Below are positions 37,101-48,239 of a DNA stretch of 64,000 nt, piece by piece. Under the pieces are notes generated by a model. That model was not told the origin of the DNA. It did no database searches and worked only from the letters and a program-made list of their open reading frames with translations. The stretch's first letter is position 1; every line of letters starts with the position of its first letter. This stretch comes from Centroberyx gerrardi (lineage: Eukaryota > Chordata > Actinopteri > Beryciformes > Berycidae), in assembly GCF_048128805.1 (NCBI RefSeq), contig NC_136010.1, positions 29,451,980 through 29,515,979 of the forward strand. The letters are read 5' to 3'. Made by a program: the position numbers and the translations under genes.

Positions 37101-40100
37101 TAACTCAGATTTATTTTTCCTTTTGTTTTGAAGCAAATGAAGTAGCACTAACATCATATGCTTTTCATGCTGACCTTCCTGCAGTTGTAGAAGTCCCTGT
37201 GGGGGTTCAGCTTCAGCTCCTTCAGCTCCTCCATCTCGTTCAGCATCTCATGCACGTTGAACTTGGACATGAGGAACTTCAGACGGCGGTGAGTGTAAGT
37301 CTTGCTGCAAAGCCAGAGAGAAGCATGAACTGTACTGTGAGGTGCTATACATGCAGCACTCGATAGCATGGGTTAATTATCTCTGCACTAAGCTATGAAA
37401 GACATTTTAAATGTTTGTATCTATAAAACATGTTACTAATGCAGCAGAGATGTTATTGATATAAATCAGGGGTTCTGAAAACATTGATTTAGTATTGAAT
37501 TGTATGAGTGTCTACACTGTCAATGATGCAGATAATAGTGCTGACAGTGAAACATTACATTAGAATAATCACTCTTATACATGATGTAATTAGAGTAACT
37601 TTTAGTGAATAAAATTGTAGCAGAATTCCTCATTTCCTCATATTCCTCATTTTGCTGTCGACAGCCTGGAATCCCCTCAAGGACCTCCGGGTGTCCCCAC
37701 ACCCCACTTTGAGAACCAGTGATATAAATTAGAAATCACATATATATTCTATAGATACAAACAAATATATAAATTACATTGACTTAACAGTAGAAAGGCC
37801 AGTGGATTTGAGGGGTGTATGAGAAGACCAATAAGCCATGTTGATTGAAAGGGCTAAATATAATGATAAATACTATTTCTTGCCATGATTTTTGAACATC
37901 TTACAACACTTGATTTTATAGAAATTGGATCTAGGGGAAATCATGGAGGGACATTTTGAAAGCTGAGACATTTCAACTTTAAAATTCAAAACAGCTGCCA
38001 GTTGACCCCGGCTTGGCCTTTCCAGTGTTAACAATGAGGAACTTACGTTGGCCCCTGTGCGATGAGAGCGATGAGGAAGTTCATGTCGTCGATGAAGGTG
38101 TCGTAGTCGGGGCAGGGCATGTCTTTGGGCTGGTGCTTGTTGGCGGCCGCGGCGTCGTTGTACACGTAGATGACGCCATCCTTCATGCGGGCGATGTAGC
38201 CCAGGTTGTTAGGCAGGTCCTTGGTGTCGAAGGGGTCGTCCCCGTTCTTTGGAGGAGGTGTGAACACTGAGGATTGATGTTACACATGCAATATATATGC
38301 ATTCATGTCATTTTTCAACATTTAAAACAAGGGTGTTGATTCATTAAACCCTATGGAATGACCCTGCATCTAATATGATTTGCCATTAAAACTTCCAAAC
38401 TTGCTATTGGTTACATTTCTAGAGACAAAGAGACTGACCAGACATTATTATTTGGTCAATGTGATAAATTATTAAACATAGGTCACCAAACTTTCTGCTT
38501 AGAGGGAACATTGGTCCTGAATGCTCTCCTGGTGTGATCTTACTTTAGATATCGCAAATACATTTCTGGTGAGTTTGCTGGATGTTGTTTGATGGCCATG
38601 ATTTACCTGGCTGCACTTGATCCTCAGGCTTGAAGGACTCTCCCTCCATCTCACGCAGGTACTGGGAGGCGGTGCGTGGGAAGCGCTGGTAGGCCAGCCT
38701 CATGTACTTCTCCCTGATGGTCATGGCACGGTACACACCTTTGCAGGACAGCTCAAAGTCATCCATGGTCACCTGAATTATAGATGTGGCCATTTTGAGT
38801 TGGGCTCTTTAAGTCTTTGCAACATGAAAAACACACAGGTTGATCACAAAGAAAAAAAACATTTAAACTTGAGATTTTTTTGTGGAAAAGTTAAAATTTA
38901 GGGCATGAAGATGAAACACCAGCTCTACACTCATGCAAAGACCAATGGCAACAGGAGTGAGTAAAATATGAGCTTCAGAAAAATCAACCAGAATCCATGT
39001 AAAACAAGGCTGCAAAAACTATTATAGCTGACAGTTTTCTGTACAGAATATTGTCTCTAGTCTTTTGTGGAAGTTGTTTTTTGTTTTTGGGACTTGACAT
39101 GTTGCATCACAAGGGAAGCTGTTCTATGATATTATGCAATATGTTGCTATGAGGTAAGCACACTCATATTTTACTTTGACAAACGTGAGGTTGAGTGTAA
39201 CTGAGATAACGCCCCTCCAAATGATTTCTCCCTCTTTAAATGTCAAACCCACATTCTTGAAACCTAAACCCGACCTGCTCTCAGCTCTCAGTTACTGTGA
39301 GGTCAGTGACCCACAGACTCATATGGTCGTTAGAGTGAAATTCAAGGATGCATCTAGTCATGTAAGGCCACCTCCTGCATCCACATCAGCTTGACCCAAG
39401 TGTAGGTTAGGAACTATTGTATAACATGCAGTGATGTAGTGGTAAACAAAAACACATGCAAAGTATGACAACCAGTCGGTGGTTATCATAAGGCAGACAG
39501 CCACCAATATGAAGAAGAAAAAATTAGATTTTCAGAAAAGCAATGATGTGCTGATATGCTTTTTTCCTTTAAAAGACCCTATCTTCATTTGACTGAAATC
39601 AGTTTGACGCTACTTACTATGATGATAAAGATTTATGTCAGCCTAAAAAGGTAGGTAAACTCTTCTGCAAATAAAATGGCATGGCACTAATAGCACTAAA
39701 TGCTGGGACAAGTAACCTAATGAACCTCAAAATTCTCAGTTTAGTCACCCATTGAATCCAATTTCAACCGGGAACCCACAATAACATGGAAGGAAAATGG
39801 AGGATACCCCAGAGGCGTAGTCTCCCATGATGGCCACTCTCTGGAAATCAGGCACTTCCAGGTAGGTGGGGGTGTCCACCTCCACTGTCATGACAGTGGA
39901 AGTAGCCGCCTGGGTGGTAGCCACAGGTACAGCCATGGTGCGGCTGCGCTGGTGCCTCTTCTTACTATGGATGAGGAGTGGTGACAGACTCTCAGTATTT
40001 TTAAATTGTGTTTGTTGAGAATACCAAGCATAGTAAAATGAAATATTTGTACTGTTCTTGCAGAGTATCTGCAGGTCCTTACATAGCCTGAAAAAAATCT

Positions 40101-43100
40101 TGCATTAACGATCTAAATATAAGGCATTAAAAAGTATTAAAAAGTGGTCTTAGGTTTTTTTTTTCAACATGCAATGACAGATTTTGTTGCGCTGCACGTC
40201 TGCTTGAAAAGTCCTAAATTTGGCTTCCTCAAACCTGCAGAACCTGCCTGTCTTAATTCTCCAGTCTTGATGTTTAGGTATTCTAAAGTCCCAAGCACAC
40301 TGTTCCCATCTCACCGTTTCTCAGCATCATCGTCCGTGTGCAGATGGTGGGCCATCTCATGGTGGAGGATGGGACAGTCCTCAGCCACGTCGAACATGGA
40401 GATCTCGTCGCGGGTGTCCTCGTCTTTGGCGTCAGACGCAAAGACCTGCTCCGCGAAGGCCCGCATCTTATCATCGGTCTCTGTCAGGCACCGACAAACG
40501 TGTCACGTGTTAAGGAATTGCCGTTTTCTAAATGGTCGGTCAAAATATGTTCTGCAGAGCCCTACAGATGCATAGGACAATAACATGCAGCACTAACCCA
40601 AAGGCCATGGGGCAAACCACAAACAAAGTCTTATTATTAATCTACTGAATAAATATGATGCACGGTGTATATTTGAAATTCATGGCGAATGAAATAATTG
40701 GTGGACAAACAATTCTACATTCTACATCTAGAACATAAAAGCTCAAAGGCATATATATACCTTACCTAAACTGATGTATACAGACTCCAGCACATGCGTT
40801 GTATACATGACCAAAGATAGACTCAGCCACTACAACTCTGCAACTCTGACCTCCAGTTTGGGCTGCAAACACAAAGTCCCATGCATATAGAGGAGCTACA
40901 GTGATGGAGCACCGACACACAGAATACACAGAAGGCTTTGACTCATATGGACACAAGACGGCAGGGTCTTCAAGGATAAATCCGGCCATTTTCAACCTGG
41001 ACCCGATTTTCCCATCTTTTTCCATCATACTGATTGATTCTGACCAAAATCATTTGACACGAATTGACACGTCAGAATCGATTGATGTGATGGAAACTGA
41101 TGGGAAAATAGGGTCAAGGTTCAATATGTCCAGAGTTATGCTTTACGCGACAAGCAATAGTGCTTGACGCATTCAAGTTCCACAAGAAAGACAATGACAC
41201 CGCACAGCATTATCAGCACCACTTCAGGACTTTTTCCTCGTTCCAAGCTAACTGAGTCTCTAGATCAAACTCTACATGTTGCATGCACTTCCTACACAAG
41301 CAACATCCTGGGCCAATGATGGCCATCTGGTTCCCCTATTCACCGATTCATGTATTTGCCATTATTAGCATGTGTAGCAAGTTGTAATCAACAACAAATA
41401 CATGAATGGATGAATGGTGGAGGAGTCGACAACAACTCGAGTATAGAGCCTATGACTAAAGTGAGTTTTGGTTTCCCATTCTCACCCTCCATACTTACTC
41501 TGTTGACCTGAGTACGCCCAGCAAGGGAGTAGGACCAACCAAAATGGAACCCAAAAAAAGAAAGTGTTAGGTTAGGAAAGCATGGGTTAAGTGGTGTTAA
41601 ACACGAAGATGACATGTAAACCTCACCCCACTGCTGTCATCTATTTGAGTAACAGCAATAAGCCATTACCCCCATATTGGGACGCAACATATGAATATAG
41701 TATGAGATTTTAGGAACAGAAAATGTATCAATGATGTGACAAAATGAGAAAATGTAAAAACAATTACATATATCTAGAATATAAAAAGTAAATACATGCA
41801 ATGGTAGATGTTTACTGAGGTTACCAATGCAAGCAAACATTAAATGATACACAGGACCAATACATACACTTCATAGTAAATGGATAAGTGGTTAAGATAG
41901 CATACAATGTGAGGATGGGTAATAAAGGAAGAGAGGACACATGACTGTTAAACTGCATTTACAGTTACTTTTTTAACATAATCAGACACAGTAGTTGGAT
42001 AAAGTCATGGCTATTTGCATCTTGAGAGCACATGCAGAGATGATTTCCTGGTCTCAGTCCTCCCAATGGACCAACAGCTTTTTAAAGTACAGAGATGATC
42101 AAAACAACACAGGATCCAATTCCATGCCTCTGCTGTGTTTCCCTGGCATTCACAGAGGAATAAGATGTGTGCCCATCCATTGAGGGTTCAAACAAGTCAA
42201 AGGTCAAAGAAGTCTTGTTTGTGTACTTCTCTTCTAATTGTCAAGCATTCAGATGTACATTCAGGCATGGTGGAAGAGATAGCAAGCCACCTGGCCATTT
42301 ATTAAATTAATATGTTCACTTTCAGTTCAGTTTTGATGGCTGATATGTCCAAAAAACGATAAGATGAACCAGAAAACCGATATTGAATGTGAAGTGAACA
42401 ATAACTCAATAAATGGTGTCCATTTCCATCATATTCCTTTACATTCCACTTCATATAGAATAGACTTTAAATTTGCCAGGATCCAAGTTGCTAGACTGCA
42501 TTCAAATGCACTTGATCACGGATGGAGAAAGGTTATATGGCGATGTGAATCTCTCACATCCAGAGAGTAAACCATGCGTTTGAAATGCTTCACATCTTTG
42601 CCCAACCTCCTTAGGTATAGTTTCTCGGCTCCATACTTACTGCCTCCCTCTGTTGAGTTAAGTCAGGCAGGGACAGTCCAGGTTAGAGGGAAACAAAACA
42701 AGTGTGGTTATCTCAAAAAGGGCAGCAATAGCCAGGAAGCAGGTGATCTGCTAAAAACTCCCCTCAACAACAGCTGAACTAGTTGCAACCTCCGATACAG
42801 TTTCTTCTGGTATAGATCAATTTCAACACTAAGACGATGTGGTTTCCGTCTTCACACCTGTTTTGGCTGATCCTAAACCTTGCCTGTAAAGACTGAATGA
42901 CAGCATAGGTGGGAAACCTCACACCCGCTGTAAGCAGACTGAGAATGACATGTATGTTTACATGGGTCTCAAACGCATTCTCCACCCATACTTTACCCAA
43001 CAGTAAACCATTACAACAGCCCCATTAGTTCTGATATCCAAATCAATGAGCTCCTCCGAGAGCAGCTGGTTGAACCATAGCATTTCTATTTTTTGCCTGT

Positions 43101-44280
43101 CAAAAAACTCTTGATGACATCAGTGTGTGATAACTCTTGCCTGTTGCTAGTTTCCCTGTGTCTGTTGGAGGTGGGCTTATACTTAGTAACCCATTACAAT
43201 GGCCATTTAGAATGGCACTTAAGTCATATCTTTTAAAGAAATTTAAACTGTGCATTTTAGTTTTTTGCCCAATGTGTTTAATAAAAGTGTGTAATAACTT
43301 CCACAGGATTGCATCGTATAGCAAAATTCTTTACAAGCTTCTAAACCATTTTATACGGGCAATCTGTGCGACTACAGAAGGAATGTGATAAAAACTTAAA
43401 ACTGCAGTATAAACTGAACATGAACATGACCTGAACTGATGACACTTGACCTGGGAGAATTCGCTGACAAGCCACAGCCATCAAACTGACTGCTGTGCAT
43501 CAGCTTGTAACACGGTAACACATATCCAGGTTTCAGATGCTTGATACACAGCCCTAGGATGATTCTCAAGCACAGATTTAATGCTTATGACCAAATGCAA
43601 GCCCAAGTTGTGACTTGTGAAAAGTAAATTTGATGTTCGAAATCAGCTGTTTACATTGATATATGAAAAACTAAAACCGGTCAGTAATTTCCCAAGGTGT
43701 AAACGCTGATCATAGAGCGGAATCAAGGATAAAGGCAAAGCCTGAGAAGGTGATGATATGTCCCCCTTCCTTAGTCATTATGGACTTCATATTGGAACTA
43801 TATGCATCTTACCCCAAGTAAGCTTGCTACTAAAGCTGTCAGGCCAATTCTCTGTGCCATCCATTAAAGTGTCAAAGTAGCACTGGCAAACAGATGGGAA
43901 GTCATCACCTGAACAAGTGCTGATGACCCCATCAACAAATGAAAATATGACAAAGTGAGGGGATTCAATCAGTACTCACTTCCATCCAAGGACAGTCTTT
44001 AAAAATATCTTAATAAGGGTGGTATTTTGGCAAAAGGGATAATATTTGCTAAATGAAAATTGAGCAACAGATTCCACACAAAAGCATGAGAATAATAAAC
44101 TGCAATACATGGTGAAGAGTTAGCTGTTAAGGTAGAAATAGCCCTTTAACCATGACTATTGTTACCAAAACATAATCACTTCTGGAACAATCTCTATTCT
44201 GACCTTCCTTTAGGAGAAACTCCATTCTCCGACACGGTGTCACTCTGCCTATACTCACCTGGCACTAAGACTTTAGGCAT
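25193..44280 (-). CDS. ampd1: AMP deaminase 1 (muscle-type, AMPD1)
   Basis: Coding exons, gene order: 44259-44280, 40315-40480, 39808-39964, 38607-38772, 38047-38266, 37175-37304, 36213-36407, 35212-35343, 34773-34936, 34508-34634, 33163-33326, 32928-33048, 26361-26534, 25435-25545, 25193-25348. All junctions are GT-AG and in phase; total 2205 bp, 734 aa (human AMPD1 is about 747). The enzyme hydrolyses AMP to IMP plus ammonia in the purine nucleotide cycle of muscle. The zinc-site motif [16 protein letters not shown] starts near residue 290, FRPHCGEAG near residue 560 and the catalytic [11 protein letters not shown] near residue 634; [11 protein letters not shown] and [15 protein letters not shown] are also conserved. 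The C-terminus [14 protein letters not shown] ending ([12 protein letters not shown]) fits AMPD1 better than AMPD3. The N-terminal exon encodes only MPKVLVP. One intron (26535-32927) holds an antisense DIRS element. No breaks are seen in the ORF. Confidence 0.95.
25389..25430. repeat. (AGT)n trinucleotide repeat
   Basis: About ten AGT units in the last ampd1 intron, only a few bases from the donor of exon 25435-25545. Confidence 0.9.
26188..26222. repeat. LINE/SINE-like 3' tail fragment
   Basis: Near copy of the tail phrase at 7940-7985 (ccacagggattattaaagt). Intronic in ampd1. Confidence 0.4.
27300..27443 (+). repeat. left inverted terminal repeat of DIRS element
   Basis: About 144 bp, the reverse complement of 32349-32491 with few differences (for example cccgtgacccaggatgacgt here and its complement at the right end). 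It ends at TCTGTCTTCTCG. Confidence 0.9.
27995..29260 (+). pseudogene. DIRS ORF1 (gag-like), frameshifted
   Basis: Starts at ATG 27995 with a Cys-rich segment (CSTC...CPSC, then CMNC), a likely zinc-binding fold, followed by a basic stretch [21 protein letters not shown] and a short coiled-coil-like region. The frame is open to TAA at 28589-28591, then similarity passes to another frame (about 28606-28760: [16 protein letters not shown]) and back again (28760-29083 and beyond: [49 protein letters not shown]). In DIRS elements this ORF gives the structural RNA-binding protein. At least two indels break it. Zinc-binding is inferred from the Cys spacing. Confidence 0.7.
29365..31153 (+). pseudogene. 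DIRS reverse transcriptase / RNase H, with methyltransferase-like tail; broken
   Basis: Reverse transcriptase motifs run from [19 protein letters not shown] and [14 protein letters not shown] to the catalytic YLDDWLI at about 29860. RNase H follows with VVVTDAS near 30353 and [12 protein letters not shown] near 30525. An in-frame TAG at 30421-30423 splits RNase H; the same frame continues afterwards. Near 30805-30815 the conserved reading moves to another frame ([37 protein letters not shown]), the segment that in DIRS elements resembles Dam-type adenine methyltransferase. The frame change indicates a second lesion unless it is a natural ORF overlap. The methyltransferase label is from family knowledge; its activity cannot be judged. 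Confidence 0.85.
31139..32184 (+). pseudogene. DIRS tyrosine recombinase, broken by a frameshift and a stop
   Basis: The N-terminal DNA-binding part ([38 protein letters not shown]) is in one frame up to a stop at 31507-31509. The catalytic part continues in the +1 frame from about 31493: KRVSELHAL with the first Arg near 31607, [11 protein letters not shown] with the His and second Arg near 32003-32014, and FARFYRV with the candidate Tyr nucleophile near 32111. An in-frame TAG lies at 31919-31921. The R...HxxR...Y set is the tyrosine-recombinase signature that separates DIRS-like elements from integrase-bearing retroelements. Confidence 0.85.
32228..32330 (+). repeat. internal complementary region (ICR) of DIRS element
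   Basis: Reads as the complement of the left terminus (GATATAGAAC) joined directly to the complement of the right terminus (AAAGTTACGCATGTAACTAC), with CACCGCCTCTGGCGGTCA shared with the right end at 32494-32520. This is the circle-junction template expected for DIRS replication. Confidence 0.85.
32349..32491 (-). repeat. right inverted terminal repeat of DIRS element
   Basis: Inverted copy of 27300-27443. It is followed by a right-end extension (to about 32557) carrying CACCGCCTCTGGCGGTCA and ending near ATGCGTAACTTTT, absent from the left repeat, as known for unequal DIRS repeats. Confidence 0.9.
33470..34230. other. ampd1 intron with decayed repeat sequence
   Basis: The intron between exons 33163-33326 and 34508-34634 contains phrases such as ggcggccatattggaggtcc and gccatttctccagtgggcc typical of dispersed fish repeats, but no ends or duplications I can define. 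No coding is seen. Confidence 0.35.
36039..36145. repeat. dispersed fish repeat fragment with a B-box-like motif
   Basis: Contains GGTTCGAACCC at 36088-36098 within gacatgcgacaaaggtccc wording known from common fish repeats. It may be a SINE-derived fragment, but no A box or tRNA fold is evident. Confidence 0.4.
37467..37721. mobile_element. 255-bp non-autonomous hAT element
   Basis: Starts CAGGGGTTCTGAAAAC and ends GAGAACCAGTG, imperfect inverted termini of the CAGTGGTTCTC type. Both sides carry the 8-bp duplication ATATAAAT (37459-37466 and 37722-37729), the hAT signature. Inserted in an ampd1 intron; no transposase. Confidence 0.7.
40976..41141. repeat. imperfect inverted repeat / likely MITE in ampd1 intron
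   Basis: Arms 40976-41045 and 41070-41141 are reverse complements at roughly 75 percent by eye (for example ATTTTCCCATCTTTTTCC against its inverted partner), separated by about 25 bp. No flanking duplication could be fixed. Confidence 0.5.
41499..41507 (-). CDS. ampd1: candidate optional 9-nt mini-exon of ampd1 (copy B)
   Basis: Minus-strand reading: ...CGTACTCAG then nine bases GTCAACAGA then a strong donor GTAAGTATGG. Inserted between the first exon (ending CCAG) and the 40315-40480 exon (starting AGACC) it keeps the frame and changes P-E-TDDK to P-GQQK-TDDK. Human AMPD1 has a 12-nt optional exon 2 at the same place in the protein. The acceptor is only fair and expression is unknown. Confidence 0.4.
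42641..42649 (-). CDS. ampd1: candidate optional 9-nt mini-exon of ampd1 (copy A)
   Basis: Minus-strand reading: ...AACTCAACAG then nine bases AGGGAGGCA then GTAAGTATGGAG. It also preserves the frame (P-EGGK-TDDK). The donor is identical to that of the candidate at 41499-41507, and CAACAGAG precedes both, so the two may be related copies. One, both or neither may be used. Confidence 0.35.
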
Positions 44281-47200
44281 GGTGACGCTCTTCCACAAAC
44301 GCTCCCTGAGGACTGGCAAAGGCTGATGAGCCACTGGACCACTGTAGTGGGGAAGTGTGGAGCCCTGAGCCTGGCCTCTGCAATATTAAGCTCTCTCTGC
44401 CTCCCGTGTAACCGGAGCCCGCTGTGCCCACACGGGACACGCCTCAACGCAGCAGGGGATTCGTATGTGTGCAACTCTATTTTAAGTCGTTAACGTGCAC
44501 CGCGGGCTCGATGACAGGCACAGCGTGTAGAGAAAGAGAGGGGTCTGGTATTATATAAGACCCTGATAGCTGTACAAGTGCCTCAGCACATGGAAGTTGG
44601 GTGTCTAGAAGGGTGGCCATGTGGAAAAATGAATGGAAACAACTTCTTGGGGAGGATACCCCAAAAACCACCTTTCTATCCAATGCTTGCTCAGCTTCAA
44701 GAGATGTCAGAACATATGCAGCTTTAATAAAGGTGCCCAAGTGTTGTTAGAGTGTTGTTACTAACAACACACCCTGAGCTTCATGCTGCTAATCCACAAA
44801 CAGTGACACACATGGAAATTTGCACTGAGACGTGGAGTGAAAAAACACATTGGTCACATTTCTGATCCAGTGAACGCCCTTCTTATTATTAGAGTTTAAG
44901 TGGATATTTTGGGGCTGTGGATAGAGAACACGATGGTGGGGTACGTGTGTAGTAGGTCTAGCTCTGTTAAGCCTGACAGCCCAATTTTAAGAACTCTAGA
45001 AATGTTGGACTACCTTGCTGTCTTGTTCCTACAACACTAATGACAAATGTCCTTGGTGACACATTTATGGAAACGTATAGCCACCTGATACCTAGTGGAC
45101 CTAGTGGACAGGTGAGGTATCATCCTCAGATTTCAGCCGCCCTGATTTACTAGGGGGTATCAACATCTTGAGGGAGAAAATGGCTAGAGGAAACTGAAAA
45201 TAGCCTGAAAATACATGAATTACCCCGACTGGTTTTTGCTCTGGCCCAAGTTTTGACTTATTTGTCATTCCCTGCAATTCTCTGCTTGTTCAGACAAGCT
45301 TATCACTTGCTATCTGACTGGCTCAGATAATGACTATGTTGGTTACTCAGCAGGACAAAATCCCTGTTTTCTTGGCCCAAACTATCGTTCATGCCCACTT
45401 ATCTACTAGACACTGCTCCTCAGTTCATCCTAAGACGCTGTGCAGCCTGAAGACACTTAACAAGCCATCTATTTTTAGGGAATGTGATCCTAAATGTCAA
45501 AGTTCCTCTTACGGTACAACTAGTTAAACAGATCAGTGATGGATGATAGGTGGCAGGGACACTGATGTGGCAGATTAGACGCGACCTATTAAAATGATGC
45601 CAGATCAGCTTCTGTAACGTCTGAGAAGCTATTGGTAAAACTGGACTTTTACGAAGCACTAGAACTTGCTGCTGAAACTACTTTCAGATTGAACAAGTCC
45701 CTTTTGCTTGGTGAATACAAATTCAATGCTACATCTCAGTCCTCGACCACAACCTTTGTCCAGCACTCACAGCTGCTGAAGTGAACTCCAGGAACAAACT
45801 ATTCAAGACTAGTGCCAACAAATGCATAGGCCTGCATGAATGCAACACTCTCTCTGAACACTTTCTCCAGACAGGTCTGACTGTTCCTCACCTTAGAGCT
45901 AAGAGACCATGGGCAGCTGGACATGTGATTTACATGGACAGCAGGGAGCATGGAGTCCAAGTTCCCCTCTCATATTACCCCTATCATTATCACCTCTTGG
46001 GAGGAGGGACTGTCAGACACTACCAAATTACAACAGGTGCTCCCCTGTCCTGCTTTAACTCTGGCAGTTGTCTGGGTAGTATTTGGGCATACAGACAGCT
46101 TCCCAAGTTTTTATCCTTTCTAATCAATTTCAAGGATCATTAAGATAACCTAGGAGGAACACTAAAACATTGATAAAATGAACACTGAAACTGTGGACAC
46201 CAGATTTGTCTGATTTTCAGAATCAGACAAATCATCCAACAGCATTTTTTCAACAGCAAACATGTATAAATGTTTCCAATTGGTGTCATGATGCAATGCC
46301 ACCTAACAATGATTTGTTTGGTATCAAATAGAACTGGTGTCAAGTTCACTGGTGACTACAGATCCACCAAGTGCAAGATGGAAAAAATCTGAACCCTCTG
46401 CTCCCCCACTGTGGAGTAGCCCAACATAATCCAAGTTTATGTTTCACTGCAGCATTACTGTACATACAGCTTTAAGTACTGAATGTAAGTGTTGACTGTC
46501 CAGTATATTAAGCACAGAAGAGAATGGTTTTAGGGATATGAGCAGGACAGCACAAAAGACAAGAAACAATGAGCAAATAGACAAATCAGAAATAGGAGAA
46601 ACTCTCCATTAGAAATGAATGGGAGGTGCTGTGTTCTTAAAAATACTAAATCCAGAGAAAAACCTGCATAATTCCATCTGAGTCTGTGCTTGATAGTGAT
46701 GGCTCTGTTTTGGACAGTTTACAATACCAGCATGTTTACATGTTCTGTTTTGACTGAAATCACTCTTCCTGTTAGAAAGATAAAGAGGAACACCCAGGTC
46801 AAAAAAAAAAGCATACATACATAAACCTAACTAGTCACCACGTGTATACAGTATAGTTTTCAGGCAAAACAAGTTTATTAGGACCATTGAGGTTTCATTC
46901 CTGCTGCAAAGCCCCCACCTCCTCTCCGCAGCATGAAAACACACAGAACATCCCACAGACTCCATGTTTGCTCAAACTATACCTGCACATTCAACTGGCC
47001 TATTGTAAAAGTAGAAATTACAGTTCAAAATACAGTGTCACAGCTTATAAAAAGAGAATATATTGGAAATTGGATTGATCTTTTCCCCCGTCTTCCCATG
47101 CATATGCTGGGTCTCTTAACACTTGCAACTAAATTTAAATAATAAAATGAGGCTCCCAATGTATTAGCGGAAGACACTGTTTTTATAATGTAGCACACAA

Positions 47201-48227
47201 AAGTCTTGAGACATAATTGTTTGGACACTGCTTTTCACACCAAAGACAGTAAAATAAAAGCTGACTTAATGCATCCTCTCTGACTCTTGCACCCTGGCTA
47301 TCTTTTTTTAATGAAAAAACAAAACAAAAACATTACAAACATTTTGAATGAAATTGCATAAGAATTTGTACTAATGTTAATGGCGTACCTTCACGACACG
47401 ACATACTGCCGTGGCATTTCGTCTGTATAAGTTAACAGTCTGATTTATCATTGGTCATTTATCATGGTCATTTATGTACAGAGAGAGAGGTAGAGATAGA
47501 GATACAATTAAATGCATAAATGCTTTAAAGAGACAATGACAGTCTGGTGATTATAGATGTTGCATGGTCTCAGGCAGAAAATTACTTAATTGACTGTAAT
47601 CTTAATTTGTCCAAATACTTAAAAGTGCCCTGAAATGAAGGTACAATGAGCAACAAAGGGCTGTAGCTCTTTGTACTTAAATTATTTTTGCTGTCATTCA
47701 AATTTCATATAAATTCATGTTAGTTCTACTTTGTTACTGAACTTTGCATAGTTCAAATAGGGATCTATGCAAGAGGGGTGGTCTCATACACTGTCCTCCA
47801 GTGGTAGATGCCTTTAGGAATTTTAATTGGTCTTAATTGCTCCACTGTTGCTCCCAACCAGACAGTTCCCCGTAACAGAGCAGTCGTGCAGACAGGTCCC
47901 ACCATCTCTCCACAAAAAGGTAAAACTTTTTGCATATTTATTATTGAAAGAAATTCCTGATTTGAGAATTCTGTTACGTTGAGAGCTTGTTTTATGTTTC
48001 AGTACCATGAAGGGTTATTGTGGGTTTTTTTTTAAGTATTACTAGCCATCTTACAACAATGTGGTTTCAACTGCCCTCAAGCCTGACCAAGACATAGTGG
48101 GCAGACAGATAACAGTGAATGTTAATGAGGGTCATTTGGCTGTCTCCACCACTTCCCTTGTGGAGAGAGTATATACCCTTAGACAAAAAGACAAATATTT
48201 ACAGAACTTTGCATTTTCTTATCACAG
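44281..48227. other. intergenic region between ampd1 and the rassf gene
   Basis: No RAS-type GTPase exon (P-loop GAGGVGKSA or DTAGQE-like coding) is visible on either strand. The longest open stretch (45781-46143 plus, non-ATG start) resembles nothing known. The region should contain the ampd1 promoter (right of 44280) and the rassf 5' UTR/promoter (left of 48228), neither of which I can place. Confidence 0.5.
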
Positions 48228-48239
48228 ATTAGCTGCACA

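Noticed and set aside
40995..41120. CRISPR-like repeats
   Set aside because: The repeats here and elsewhere are inverted or simple tandem arrays in a vertebrate genome; nothing resembles direct repeats with unique spacers.
45781..46143. 120-aa plus-strand open frame between ampd1 and rassf
   Set aside because: It lacks an ATG start, shows no known domain, and has no convincing splice context.
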